Shown piece after piece: positions 1 to 10,559 of a DNA stretch of 64,000 nt. The translations under genes were made by a program, and so were the position numbers. The notes below the pieces were generated by a model, which was not told the origin of the DNA, did no database searches, and worked only from the letters and a program-made list of their open reading frames with translations. Source of the DNA: Vandiemenella viatica (Eukaryota; Arthropoda; Insecta; Orthoptera; Morabidae); contig CM061921.1 in the NCBI GenBank assembly GCA_031002005.1, positions 179,808,935 through 179,872,934 of the forward strand, written 5' to 3'. Within the stretch, counting starts at the first letter, position 1; every line of letters starts with the position of its first letter.

Positions 1-190
1 GAAAAAGCTGTTTTTATTCGGATCATCCTCGTGTCACCACATCAGTCTTCAATAAAACAATTCTAATTTTGTTCTGCCAAGTGAATTTCAGTTCATCTGT
101 AGTTACAGTTCACCCTGAAGTGTTATTTGAAATTCATAGTGTGGTGTAAATGGCGCTGTACGATAAACTTTATGAAGCTTATAGGAATTG

Positions 191-1448
191 TTCTTCCAGA
201 GAGTTTTCAATATGCAAAACGAAGTCAATGAGCTATGGAAACCTTTTATACAGGACCCAGAATCATTCCCTGGTAATCAGGGCCGGATTTAAACTTTTTT
301 TTAGTGTAGGCTGTCCATTTTGTGCCACCCTTTTCTCCTTCATTCTTATACTAATCAATAATTTGTATTACCTTTATTAGGTAGCAAACGATTATATGTA
401 TATGTAAATGTATATAGATTAAGAGTGACTTCATTACTTGAAAGTATTCAGATTTAGTCATAAAATAGAAACAAGAAAAATGAATGTTTATTATGAAACA
501 AGAATACAAACAAGAAAATAAAAAATGTAATACATAATAATAGTTTTCTACGGAATTTTTGATTGGCGAACATAGAGAAACATCTTTCTCACTGACAGTT
601 TTCCATACGACAAACTTCGTAAGACACGTTTTATCGGCAAAGAACAGAAAACAGGTTAAGACGTACGCTCTGATTTGTAATAAATTATTATTAAACTTTT
701 ATAATTTATACTAATTTCAATCAGAATACCGGTTTCGGCATAGTTCAATGCATTTTCTTTAAAAATTTCAAAGATTTTAATTCATTATTAGCTGAGAAAT
801 GACAAGTTAAGTTTAAAAAAATCAATGACTTTTCAACGATTTTTTCAATAAAATTAGGACTTTCGAGCGCTCGGGTACTTTCTACATCCAGATACACAAT
901 TAATGCAATCTTAGATCATACTTCAGTATTTTTATTGTAGAAATCATGAAATTTAAGTCTGTCAGCAGAAACTTACCCTGTCTATAGAGTCTTCCTTCGA
1001 AATATACGACGGGATACAGACTGCGCTGAACAAGATAGAAAGTCAGGAAACTAATGAAGAATTAAATTAATGATTTAGTTAATTGTTCGCTGTCACCACT
1101 TACCTAAATGAAAACTGATATTAAACGTGTTTTTCTTTTCTATTAATTGTTCCGAGTTTGTCACTTCACTACTAGATGTCACCACTTGAATGAAAATTTG
1201 TAATAGACGTTTTTCTATTATGTTTATGATTACACACAAATTTGACGGCTTACTAAAGCGGGCACCCTAGGAAATTTGCTGCCCCTAGGCTGGAGCCTAT
1301 ACCGGCTAATGGGAAATCCAGCACTGCTGGTAATATACAAGGAAAGAATACAGAACTGGAACAAATAAATAAAAAAATGCAGCACTTCTTAGATTCTTTT
1401 TTTTACGCGGCGAATATAATTCGTTCTATTTTATCAGTTAGTAAATGA
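191..1448 (+). pseudogene. Short open frame split by a hAT insertion
   Basis: From the ATG at 212 a frame reads MQNEVNELWKPF and stays open to the target duplication at 270-277. It resumes in the same frame at 1335 (IQGKNTELEQINKKMQ) and stops at 1446. With one 8-bp duplication copy removed, the joined frame is 59 codons. A second ATG at 150 lies in a different frame and may mark a frameshift. The alternating hydrophobic and charged pattern resembles short N-terminal segments of some transposon-encoded proteins. I cannot name the family. It could be chance; the composition and the uninterrupted frame across the insertion are the only support. Confidence 0.3.
278..1326. mobile_element. Non-autonomous hAT element (1049 bp)
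   Basis: The left end starts CAGGGCCGGATTT and the right end, read on the other strand, starts CAGTGCTGGATTT, a 13-bp imperfect terminal inverted repeat of hAT type. The element is flanked by a perfect 8-bp direct repeat CTGGTAAT (270-277 and 1327-1334), the length hAT transposases make. No transposase-like frame is visible inside, so it is a MITE or a deletion derivative. Confidence 0.82.
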
Positions 1449-1479
1449 TGAATGACATTAGGAGAATGTTTTCAGTAAT

Positions 1480-1523
1480 CCTAGCACCCCCCCCCCCAAA
1501 CAAAAATCCTGGATCCGCCCCTG
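1480..1523. mobile_element. Orphan hAT-like terminus with a C tract
   Basis: A long C run is followed by a terminus that reads CAGGGGCGGATCCAGG on the other strand. This is nearly the same end as the complete 249-bp hAT MITE at 27683-27931. No matching left terminus or 8-bp duplication was found nearby, so this is taken as a single surviving end of a related element. Confidence 0.45.
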
Positions 1524-1945
1524 CCCTGGGTGTACCTGAGAATAAGGTTTTCCCAATAATTGATCATTTGGGTGAGTGCCTACTATCACCATTCATTCAT
1601 AATATTTATAATTATAAAAATTATAATTATAGAAAAGTGTATAAAGTAAATATAGGTCATGTTCATTATATATGCCATAATTTTAATGATAGCCTGATAA
1701 GAGAAAACAGCACAAAATGTCTTCTGGAATTAATAGGAAATTGCTACGTGCCACACACGGATGGGAAGGGGGGGGGGCGGTTAAGGTAAAACCCACGTCA
1801 GGCTATATTTGAAGGGGGGGGGAGTTCAAAAGAGGCCAAAATGGAGCTACAGTTTATGGGCACTCCCGTATCGTAACTTTCATCCTCTACATTCCCCACC
1901 AAATGACTGTGATGACACTTGAGGTTAGAAAAATACAAATTCGAT

Positions 1946-2298
1946 TTACTTGATTAATTGGCATAGGAAAAGTGCAGGGTCTGTAACCTGTTGGTAATGA
2001 GAGTTTTTAATACTTAGTTTTACTGTTCCAAAAGTCCTAACGGCTTCTTCTGCTATACCTTTAATATAAATCTTATCATTTTTATTGAACTGCACATTGT
2101 CTTTCAAGCATTCCTTAAGAACAAGACTAATCTGAGCACTTGTGTCCACTAATAACATGATTTTATTATGTTTGTATTGATGACCGGGTAAATTAACTAC
2201 ATTATTCCATGTTTGGCAGTTTACAGCCATTTCTAGACCCCTACGGACATGGACTAACCACCAATGTTCATCCACTAACAGTTTAACTGCTGGCTTCG
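1946..2298 (-). pseudogene. Ty3/gypsy retrotransposon protease (partial pol)
   Basis: A retropepsin-like domain with LLVDTSAQISL holds the aspartic protease D-T/S-A triad. It is read in the -1 frame relative to gag and overlaps its end, the usual gag-pro arrangement of Ty3/gypsy elements. The frame ends at 1946 soon after the protease core, and no reverse transcriptase or integrase follows on this strand, so pol is truncated here. The element's LTR, primer site and gag lie upstream (higher coordinates). Confidence 0.72.
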
Positions 2299-3237
2299 CA
2301 CTGATTTATTTGCAGCCTTTCCATGACATTCATTTGCATAACGCCCTTTCCCTTGGCATTTAAAACATGTAACTTGGGTCAGATCACGTGCCCTACATTT
2401 AATCTCAGTGTGTCCGCGCTTGTGGCACTTTTCACAAACATCATCAACTCTCCTACTCTTATATTCATTCACTCTACATTCTTTTGAAGTGTGACCTACT
2501 TTGCCACAGGTGAAAAATTTAATCACTCTATCTGTAACTTTTCTTTGTTCCTCAACATGACGATGGCTTCTTTCGCTCATCGACAAAATAACGCTTTCCT
2601 CCTGCAACGCTAAGTCAACTGCCACCAGGCCTATGCTGTCACCATGACTCCCAATAATTGTTTGAATTCCATCATTCACAAGTCCTTGGATAAAACAAGC
2701 CCTACCCAGCAAATACACAAGTTCCACCGCCCCTGCTAACATCTCAACCTTACATTCTCGTCTGACAGCTTCTCTGAAGTCACACTGCATCTCATCTATC
2801 CTACTACCCCATGAAACAATAAATTCAGCTTTTCATTGTCTCACCTGAATCATTTTACATGCATAGAAATCGATTGTCCTTTTGCTTGAAACGTTTTTCC
2901 CTAAAATTTCTTTCACTTCCAGCCAAGTGTTAGTAGCATCCCTAACCATTAACCGAGAACGTGCATCTCCTGTTATTTTTGCCTTTACAAAATGTAATAG
3001 CAATTCTTGATCCACATCTCTTACTGATTCAAAAGCTACATCCACATTATCAATGAATTCTCTTAGTTTGCGTTTATCCCCATCAAATGGCTGTGATATT
3101 AATTTTAAAGCTTGAGAAACACTAACATACGGACCATCGTCCACACGTTCAGCATTACCACTATCATCCACACTACCACTAACACTGATTTTGAATTTAA
3201 GAACTTGTATAAAAATCAACAATAACCAAACACACAA
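2275..3237 (-). pseudogene. Ty3/gypsy gag with three zinc knuckles
   Basis: The N-terminal half resembles the capsid-type region of arthropod gypsy Gag (FDGDKRKLREFIDNV). The C-terminal half has three zinc-knuckle units: CFTCGKVGHTSKEC, CEKCHKRGHTEIKC and CFKCQGKGRYANEC. In the third the usual histidine is a tyrosine. One in-frame TGA at 2833-2835 breaks a frame that is otherwise open from 3237 to 2275. Gag packages element RNA into virus-like particles. The copy is defective because of the nonsense codon and the missing 3' half of the element. Confidence 0.78.
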
Positions 3238-3599
3238 CTATCACGTTAGCAAAAATTAGAAAATGCAAACACACAAAATTCAAGCATGTTAAATATACAA
3301 GAAAATGCTCTCTTGACTATCGGATGATTGCAACCAGCCTTTGGCTGTGATCTTATTGCAGCAAGCCACCCAAAGGCTGTGATGTTCTGGTGAATTTGGC
3401 TTGACATCGATGTTACACAGCTGGTAGCTATAGCAATAGAGTTGGATGGCCCACCTAACTGGGTACTTTAATTGTAGCTTGGATAACCTAATATTGGCTG
3501 TCGCCACTTGCGGCGAAAAGTATCCAAACGAAATTGCCTATGTGTGCTAATGCAAGCACAATTCCTTGTGTGTCTACTGTGATTTAAATGCACAATTAA

Positions 3600-3616
3600 C
3601 CCCACACCTGACACCA
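3600..3616 (-). promoter_or_regulatory. Retrotransposon primer-binding site, tRNA-Leu-like
   Basis: On the minus strand the sequence starts TGGTGTCAG, the complement of the 3' end of a leucine tRNA including CCA. It lies about 360 bases before the gag start. This is the expected place for priming minus-strand cDNA and fixes the orientation of the gypsy copy. Confidence 0.6.
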
Positions 3617-4180
3617 ATTTTATTTTTATGTCCTATCACAACTAGGAATTCAGAGTTATTTCACTGGCTGAGGTATTGATTGAGGACACGATTTTGATTC
3701 TAGGACAAACAGCGGCTCTTTCCAAAGGATCGTTGGAACATGTAGGCTTTTATAGCAACTAATATCAGAGCTTGATTATTACATGTCTCACTCACTAGGA
3801 TTTTAATGTTAGACTGTTCAGAGCACAGTTTTACATTAGGAAAGTCGAATAATGAAACATCAGAATAAAGGGTTAGGCTAGGAGAGTATACAAGCTACTT
3901 CCCCAAGTCAGGACCCAACAGCCAACAGCTAAGACAATACCTGAACCAGCTCACACGGCGATGCTACTGCGCGTGTGACTGCAAGTGATGTTGATTACAG
4001 ACTGGACATTGGCTAGCTGCTGCAGCTGGGTTTTATAATCAGCCCGAACAGACACGCCTTGTTGGCACGTGCAGTGTTCGTTGCTGAGCTCAGTAACACT
4101 TCCTTATACGGTTAGGTGTTTTGAAAGAGGGCTCTGACCCTTTCGTTCCCCAGATTCCAGGATCATTCAAATGACATGAC
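3617..4180 (-). repeat. Probable 5' LTR of the gypsy element
   Basis: This segment abuts the primer-binding site. On the minus strand it has a TATA-like TTATAAAACC near 4030-4040 followed by GC-richer sequence, as in an LTR promoter and R region. The outer end is placed at the minus-strand TGTCATGTCATTTG near 4180, which is an estimate because the second LTR is not in the window. No terminal dinucleotide pair was confirmed. Confidence 0.45.
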
Positions 4181-4389
4181 ATGACCACTAAGAGTCTTTG
4201 AGGTTACATAAAGGCTTGTCTATTATTCTAGCAGCTGCTCTTTGTAATTAATGTGGGTGTAGGTGGCTCGAAATAATGAGTCCTTTGTATGGCTCATGAC
4301 ATTCAGGTCAGCTTATGCGTCTCCCACGAGCTCGCCTCTAACTTTATGCAATGATTTGCTTCTATATCATTACTGAATTTAAGTTAGGT

Positions 4390-4640
4390 ATATGACATAA
4401 GGTCTACAACAAGCAATTCCTCCCACATTCTATAGTCATAAGTAACCTTCATTTTTCTAATAAGCATATCTAAGATTCATTTTAGCATTTATGTTCATTC
4501 TAGGTTGAAATACCCAGCTAAATATCCTGTCCAGATCCTTCTGCTGTTGGCTACCAGTCATCTCAAACTTTAAATCCTATTACATAACAATAAGTCATCT
4601 GCAAACAATCTATCTTCTGACTGTTAAGCATCAACATAAT
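4390..4640 (-). pseudogene. LINE reverse-transcriptase fragment
   Basis: On the minus strand a frame reads SEDRLFADDLLLCNR, the catalytic F-A-D-D block of a non-LTR reverse transcriptase. Shifted frames then give NINAKM and YDYRMWEELLVVD, which parallel the LINE copies at 6733-7041 and 9123-9659. It is a separate, badly decayed piece of the same Jockey/CR1-type family. Confidence 0.5.
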
Positions 4641-5061
4641 AATTCTGATACTAATATAAAGGAAACAGCTTTTAGGCAACTTAAATAACAGAGGATAGAG
4701 AAAATAACTTTGGTGAATGATTGGTTATTTTATCTATCCTTTGTTATCTACATGATAAGTCATTAGAATTTATGTTAATTTCAGTTGCAATGGAACACAG
4801 ATGGTCCGGTGGCAATGTCACTGCACCCCCACCTTCCCATGTCATGATTTTTCACCACTTACATTCACCCGCCCTTTAAAATTGCAACTTTAAACTCCTT
4901 CAGTGTTTCAGAAAAACATTTCATTATTTCCTTTGGTAATTTATTCCAGTCCCTGACTTCCTTACCTACAAATAAAATTTTCCCACTTCCCTTTACCTGA
5001 ATTCCAATGTAGAACTCCTAAGCCTTATACTAATATCCATCCACACATTGTTTCAATTATA

Positions 5062-6392
5062 CGAGGCGCGTCCAGAAAGTAAGTTCCGTTTGGTAATAAA
5101 ATGAAATTGTACACAGATACAGAAGAAATTTTTATTGCACAAAATTCTACAACTCTTAAACTACTTTTCCACATAACTGCCGAAATTTTGCAGGCATTTG
5201 TCATAGCGTGGCACCAGGTTTTGTATACCTTCTTCATAGAAATCTGCCGCCTGTGTCTTCAACCAGTTGGAAACAGTTTCTTTCAGCTTGTCGTCATTGG
5301 TGAAGTGATGACCACCAAGGAAAGACTTGAGATGTAAGAACAGATGAAAGTCGCTAGGAGCGAGGTCAGGGCTGTACGGAGGATGGTGAAACACGTCCCA
5401 GCCAAATCCCTGTACGAGGTTTTTCGTCACGTTTGCAGTGTGTGGTCGTGCGTTGTCGTGAAGCAAAACAACACCTTTTAACAGCAGTCCCCGGCGCTTA
5501 TTCTGAATTACACGGCGCAATTTCCGAAGTGTTTCGCATTAAGCATCTGCTTTGATTGTTTGACCACGCGGTAAGAAGTCAATGAGTAGGATGCCTTTCC
5601 AGTCCCAGAACACTGTGCACATCATTTTCCGAGGTGTCATGATTTGCTTCGGCTTAACCTTTGGTGGGGATGAAGTGTGCCTCCATTCCATTGATTGCCG
5701 CTTACTCTCAGGGGTGTCGTAAGAAACCCACGTTTCATCTCCTGTGACTATCCGTTTCAGAAATTCTTCACCGCTTTCAGCATAACGGGTCAAAAACTCA
5801 AGTGCACTACCCATCCGTTGTGTTTTGTGTTGCTCAGTGAGAATCTTTGGTACCCAACGTGAGCAAAGTTTACGGAATTTCAGTTGTTTGGTAATAATTT
5901 CATGCATCAGTGATCGTGAAATTTGGGGGAAGTCCATAGCGATAGCACTAATTGTAAACCTACGGTTTTCCTGGATCTTGTCATCAATCGCGTGAACCAG
6001 TTCTTCTGTAACCAATGGTGTACGCCCACTTCGTTCTTCATCGTGCACATCACTACGCCCTCCATTGAACTGTCGGACCCATCTTCTCACCATCGAATCA
6101 CTCATCGCATTTGGTCCGTAAACATCTCAAATTTGCCGATAAATTTCACTTGGTTCCACTTTCCTCGCATTCAGAAACCGAATCACAGACCTGATTTCAC
6201 AGGCGGCGGGATTTTTAATCAACGCCGACATTTCAAACAAGCACAACAAAGCGTATATAACTGACAGCGATCTCCAAATGGCGCACGTTCTTCCCCTTGA
6301 TACACATCATCTACAGCGCATGTGCGGAACTGCAATCGCAGCGCTGCAGCGGAGATAAATTGAAACGGAACTTACTTTCTGGACGCCCCTCG
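5062..6392 (-). mobile_element. mariner transposon, full length (1331 bp)
   Basis: The two ends form an inverted repeat of about 30 bp (CGAGG, then CGTCCAGAAAGTAAGTTCCG), flanked by TA at 5060-5061 and 6393-6394, the mariner target duplication. It interrupts the minus-strand LINE at 4783-7090, so it inserted later. The transposase gene lies on the minus strand and runs almost the full element length. The size is typical of complete mariners. Confidence 0.93.
5161..6231 (-). pseudogene. mariner transposase with two nonsense codons
   Basis: One frame runs 357 codons from ATG 6231 to the stop at 5161-5163. An N-terminal helix-turn-helix region (SVIRFLNARKVEPSEI) is followed by the catalytic domain: GDETWV (first Asp), HDNARPHT (second Asp) and YSPDLAPSDFHLF (third Asp). 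Thirty-four residues separate the second and third Asp, the mariner D34D signature. The frame is broken only by TGA at 6127-6129 and TAA at 5539-5541, with no frameshift. The copy is inactive as it stands but well preserved, which suggests fairly recent insertion. Confidence 0.9.
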
Positions 6393-7090
6393 TATGCCTT
6401 GAACAAACCGAACACTCTTTTCACCTGCCTTCTGTTATCCAACAGCTCCCAACACAGCTCCTTCATCTTATCATTTATTGATTGCATTCTGTGGTAATTT
6501 CCATAAACAAATCTAGCTGTTCTGCTTTGTACCCCTTCCAACTCCTGAATTAGATCACTAATGTGGGTCCCACACCACTCAAACACATTCAAACAATGGT
6601 TTGACCAAGGTTTTGTAACCCAATCCGTCACTTCCCTGGTACATCCTCTCATCACCCTCTCCAATAAACGAAGGCTTTTGAAACCTCTTTCTACCACTGG
6701 CCTAATGTATACCACCCAGTAGAATTTACTATCTAAATTAATGCGAAAATACTTTCTGTCAAGGTCATAGCAAGCAGTTCCTTCCCTACCCTATAATCAT
6801 AGAAATTCTTTACTTTTTTCTCTGTGTACCTAATATGCTGATTCTTCTTGGCATTTACTTTCATTCCATGTTTAACTAACCACCTAGATATTCTGTTCAG
6901 CTCCTCCCAGCATTCTCCTGTTTTAATCCTTTTGTGTAACAATATGTCATCTGAAAAAAATTTAACTTCTGACTTCAAAGCCATCAATTCATTAGAATCA
7001 TAAACAACAATGTCACCAATACAATTAACAGTAATGGTCAAAATACACTACCATAAGGCTGATAGAAACAGATGGAGGATTACTTCAAAC

Positions 7091-8690
7091 TAATTCAGAG
7101 TGGTAGTGGAAAGGGTGAGAGAGGATAGTATAATTTAGCGTTTAACAAATTTATTTTTGCTTAACATACAAGTTTTATCAAATATCTGTAGTTTTTATTT
7201 CTTTTTTACTACTTAGGTCATTCTAAAAATTGAGTCAAAATTCTATTGATCGGTTCATTAACCTTTTTATTTGTGATGTATGTGGCTTGATTAATGATTA
7301 ATTTACATGGTAGCTGGTGCCAGGGGGCACTAGTTTGCTATTTGGGGCATTCTTAGCAGTCATGTAACCAGTTGGGGGCCCTTGGCCAATTCATCAGTTA
7401 GGGCTCCCCCTCAGACCAATTTTTTTTTTTTAGCTCTACAACTAGTCGAGCGGGAGCCCCTCAGCCGGTGATCAGGCCCCTATCTGCCACTTACCCCCCT
7501 GTTTGCATATGCCAAGTACACTGTTTACTGTCACTTTCACCATGGGCAGAACAGCTTTTAGCCTATTGTGTTCCTCCACCTCATTCTGCATCACTTGGAT
7601 TTCACATGTTTACCATGAATAAATTTAAAATTTGGGTTTCATGACTTACTCTTTGAAAGAAGTTTCACTTCAGAAAGTGGTTTTGGATTCAAATGCTTTT
7701 AGGATAAGTATATACTACAAGCATTGTTCACTTTTTTATGTTAAAGCTACAATATCAGTATGCTTCTATGTTCAATATGTTCTTTCCATTGTGTGTACAA
7801 AAATAATTCTGGTATTGTTAAATATAATCTACAATCATAAACTGGTACAAAAATTTGTTGTTTTTTAACCTTAATAATGCGCTGTGAGCAGACTGACATT
7901 AAAACTCAATTAAAAAATTATTGTGTATCCAATGACTTTTTTAAAAAAAATAGTTTATTTAATGTTTTTGAGTTATAATTGATATTAACTAACTATTTTA
8001 GTAAGGGTTTTTTCGAATAAAATAATAAATTTATGTTACCACTTAGCAGATGTAAATAAATTTAGATCAGTGATGTAATATTACAAATAGAAGATTCACC
8101 TTTTTAATTTAAGATTTCAGTGATATAATAGAATTGCCTTTTACAATTACAACAGCATAACTGCCTTGACTGCCACAGAAAGAAATAGAAGATTTGAGAA
8201 ATAGGGGAAGGGGAGGGATTGGAGAGGGACGTTAGTAATGACACTAGGTCCCAGAAAATAGGAAGTAACCAATTGTTCTAAAAATTTCAGAGTTTAATTT
8301 TAAATTAAAAACTTCATCTGCAATGATAAAGATTTTATTTTTATGTTTTCCTACAATTTCAGAGAAAATACTTCCATGGCTAATTAATGTGGCTATAATT
8401 TTTTCTCAAACATCAAGATTACAAGGAATTATTCTGTCACATTAGATTTTTAGTAGCATGAATTATCTTCTTCATTTCAAATAATGACGGGAAGATATAA
8501 TCATATAATTAAAGATAACAACTTATGGAAACAAGCTGTTAGTGCTTTTAACTGTTTTTCTATTAATGTTTTCCTTTCTGACATAATCACCAAGCAGTAT
8601 GTCATTAATTTCTTCCAGAAAACAAAGTTTTCTATGCTTTGATTGAAAAAGTGATTTAAAGGTCAAGTGGTGTGCCATTTTTAATGTAAA
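7091..8690. other. No gene seen; GC-rich patch inside AT-rich DNA
   Basis: Mostly AT-rich sequence without a credible coding frame. Around 7310-7510 a G/C-rich patch with G and C runs resembles the interior of MITEs elsewhere in the window, but no clean inverted repeat with target duplication could be fixed. Confidence 0.4.
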
Positions 8691-8699
8691 AGTTCCATT

Positions 8700-9785
8700 T
8701 TAAAATTACAGGGCGATCAGTTTGACATCAGCGATAGGTAAATTAATGGAGAGATTGATAGGCAACCACATCAGAAATATATGTAAGGAGCGTAAGTGGT
8801 TTTCACGTAAGCAATATAGCTTTATGCAAGGATATTCATGTGAATCTCAGTTGATCAGATATATGCAAAATATTTCAGATGAAATGGACAAGGGAGGCCA
8901 AATTGATAGTGTAACACTAGATCTGTCAAAGGCTTTTGACAGAGTGAGCCATAAAATTGTAGTAAATAAGGTAAAAACTATTGGAGTCGATGAGAAAGTG
9001 ATTTACCGGGTACAAGAATTTTTTAAAGGTAGAAAACAGAAAGATAAAGTAGGAAATGCAGTATCAAAAGAAGTGGAAGTAAAAATGGGAAGAGTCAGCT
9101 TATTAGATACACAAATAAAAAACTAAAGATTGATTTTGATTATAAGGTGGAGAAAGAATTGCTTGTTGAGGACTTGAAATGTAAATATCTTGGCATTACA
9201 TTTGATAACAAGCTTAACTGGGCAGGACAAATTGGTCAGGTAGTAGGAAAAGGTTTCAAAATTCTGCACTTGTTGGAAAGAGTGATGAGGGGATGTACGA
9301 GAGAAGTGAAGGAATTGGGTTATAAAACTTTGGTCAGACCATTGCCTGAATGTGGTAGTGTAGTATGGGACCCACATTTTGAGTATCAAATACAGGAGTT
9401 GCAGAGGATGCAAAAAAGGGCTGCTAGATTTGTTTCTGGAAATTACCACAGAATCCAATTAGTAACAGATATGATAAAAGAACTGGAATGGGATTCATTG
9501 CAAGACAGGAGGAGGGTGAAGAGGGTCATGGCGGTGTACAAGGCATATATTGATGATGAGGCATGGAAAGATATTGGTGTAAGAATTAAAAGTAATCATG
9601 GAAGGGAAAAGATGACCACGACCACAAGCTGGCACTCGATTTCAGGCACAATCATGTAGGAAGAATGTCTTTTTTGGGTAAGGGTGTCAGCGATTGGAAT
9701 AACTTACCAAGAGAAATGATGAATAATTTACAAAAAAGTTGAAAGAATTTAAAGCTAAAATTTGCAGATGGCAAATGTAGGTTGC
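8700..9785 (+). pseudogene. Jockey/CR1-type LINE RT with catalytic core deleted
   Basis: The first frame (8722-9126) gives early reverse-transcriptase motifs: TSAIGKLMERL, LDLSKAFDRVSH, and the palm region up to KEVEVKMG. Directly after this, near 9088, the sequence jumps to the late region. In another frame it reads YLGITFDNKLNW (9147 on), LLERVMRGCTREVKEL and RAARFVSGNYHR. The segment that should hold the F/Y-A-D-D catalytic box is missing, so an internal deletion plus frameshift removed activity. The LINE is 5' truncated near 8700. Its 3' untranslated part is interrupted at about 9785 and resumes near 10411. Confidence 0.75.
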
Positions 9786-9895
9786 AAGGGTACTAATGCT
9801 TTATGTTGGGCTAAATTTTTAATACTGATTTGAGTACACAGTCACTTTCTTAGAAACACAAATAAGTTCATTAGAAAGATAAAAAAAGGTTCTTA

Positions 9896-10411
9896 TGCCG
9901 CGGTCGCCAGGTTTAGGTAAATTTCGAGCGTTGGGTTCACTAGATAAAAAAGAACAGTTCAACAATTTATATGCAACTTCACACAAAGTGACTTTATTGT
10001 AATAGTTAAGATGCAGCTATCTCACGCAACGGAAAAATACCACCACCAAATATGATATTTTAGATAAGTAATCGAACTTCGCCGAAAATTACAAGTTCGT
10101 AGGATAAAGAGTTTCTATAACAAAATGATCTACCTCATTGATTAAAGTTCCTCTCACCACATGTAGCCACTTTAAGAAAAAATGTTCTCTTCCGAATCAC
10201 AAATTCTATTCATCACACGCTTATATAAATCACTTTACTATTTTACTTGAGTCTGCAACAATTTCCAAACTGTTAGACCGAAATGTGCCTCCGCACTAAC
10301 AATCTCGTCCGGCGGTCAGAGACAGACTGACTTACTATTACTCAAAGATAATACATCGTTAACAAGCATCGTCTGCTGCAGACACCTGGCGCAGACGCTT
10401 GTTATGTTACA
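9896..10411 (-). repeat. Truncated gypsy-type LTR with tRNA-Arg-like primer site
   Basis: On the minus strand the segment begins TGTAACATAACAAGC at 10411, has a CAATAAAG polyadenylation-like signal near 9990, and ends next to TGGCGACCG at 9901-9909. That sequence matches the complement of an arginine tRNA 3' end, the primer used by the mdg1/412 branch. Only about 15 bases follow the primer site before LINE-flanking or unknown sequence, so this is an LTR plus primer-site stub. It sits in the 3' untranslated part of the plus-strand LINE. Confidence 0.5.
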
Positions 10412-10482
10412 AGGTGAGTGCAGGAAAGGGAAAGATGGGTGTGAAGTGAAATTGCCACCGGAGCATGTGCTCCATCGCAATT
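10411..10482 (+). repeat. 3' terminus of the plus-strand LINE
   Basis: The sequence AAATTGCCACCGGAGCATG followed by TGCTCCATCGCAATTTAATT is the same 3' end seen, on the other strand, near 59930-60000 and 4783-4850. The LINE's 3' untranslated region therefore continues here after an insertion of about 630 bp. It ends in short AATTTAATT-type repeats rather than a plain poly(A). Confidence 0.6.
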
Positions 10483-10559
10483 TAATTAAATATATTATAC
10501 ATATTTTTAACTATGTCAATGTAAGGAAGCTACATATTCGTTTGTATCATGCCACCAAC

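Larger units (their letters stand above)
4783..7090 (-). pseudogene. Jockey/CR1-type LINE, 3' half, split by mariner
   Basis: Reading down the minus strand, 7041-6733 carries a reverse-transcriptase block with FSDDILLHKRI (normally F-A-D-D), and 6715-6311 carries the C-terminal domain (LLERVMRGCTREV, RTARFVYGNYHRMQS). A mariner occupies 5062-6392. The LINE then resumes at 5059 and ends near 4783 in a 3' untranslated end that reads GTTCCATTGCAACTG. The same tail occurs at 59930 and at 10411-10480. Frameshifts and stops are frequent. The 5' part (endonuclease, early RT motifs) is absent. Confidence 0.68.

Noticed and set aside
7321..7501. Possible hAT MITE with CAGGGGG ends
   Set aside because: The inverted match is poor and the flanking 8 bases (GCTGGTGC, TTTGCATA) do not agree.
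9123..9458. 111-codon minus-strand ORF
   Set aside because: It is the antisense shadow of the LINE C-terminal coding region on the plus strand.
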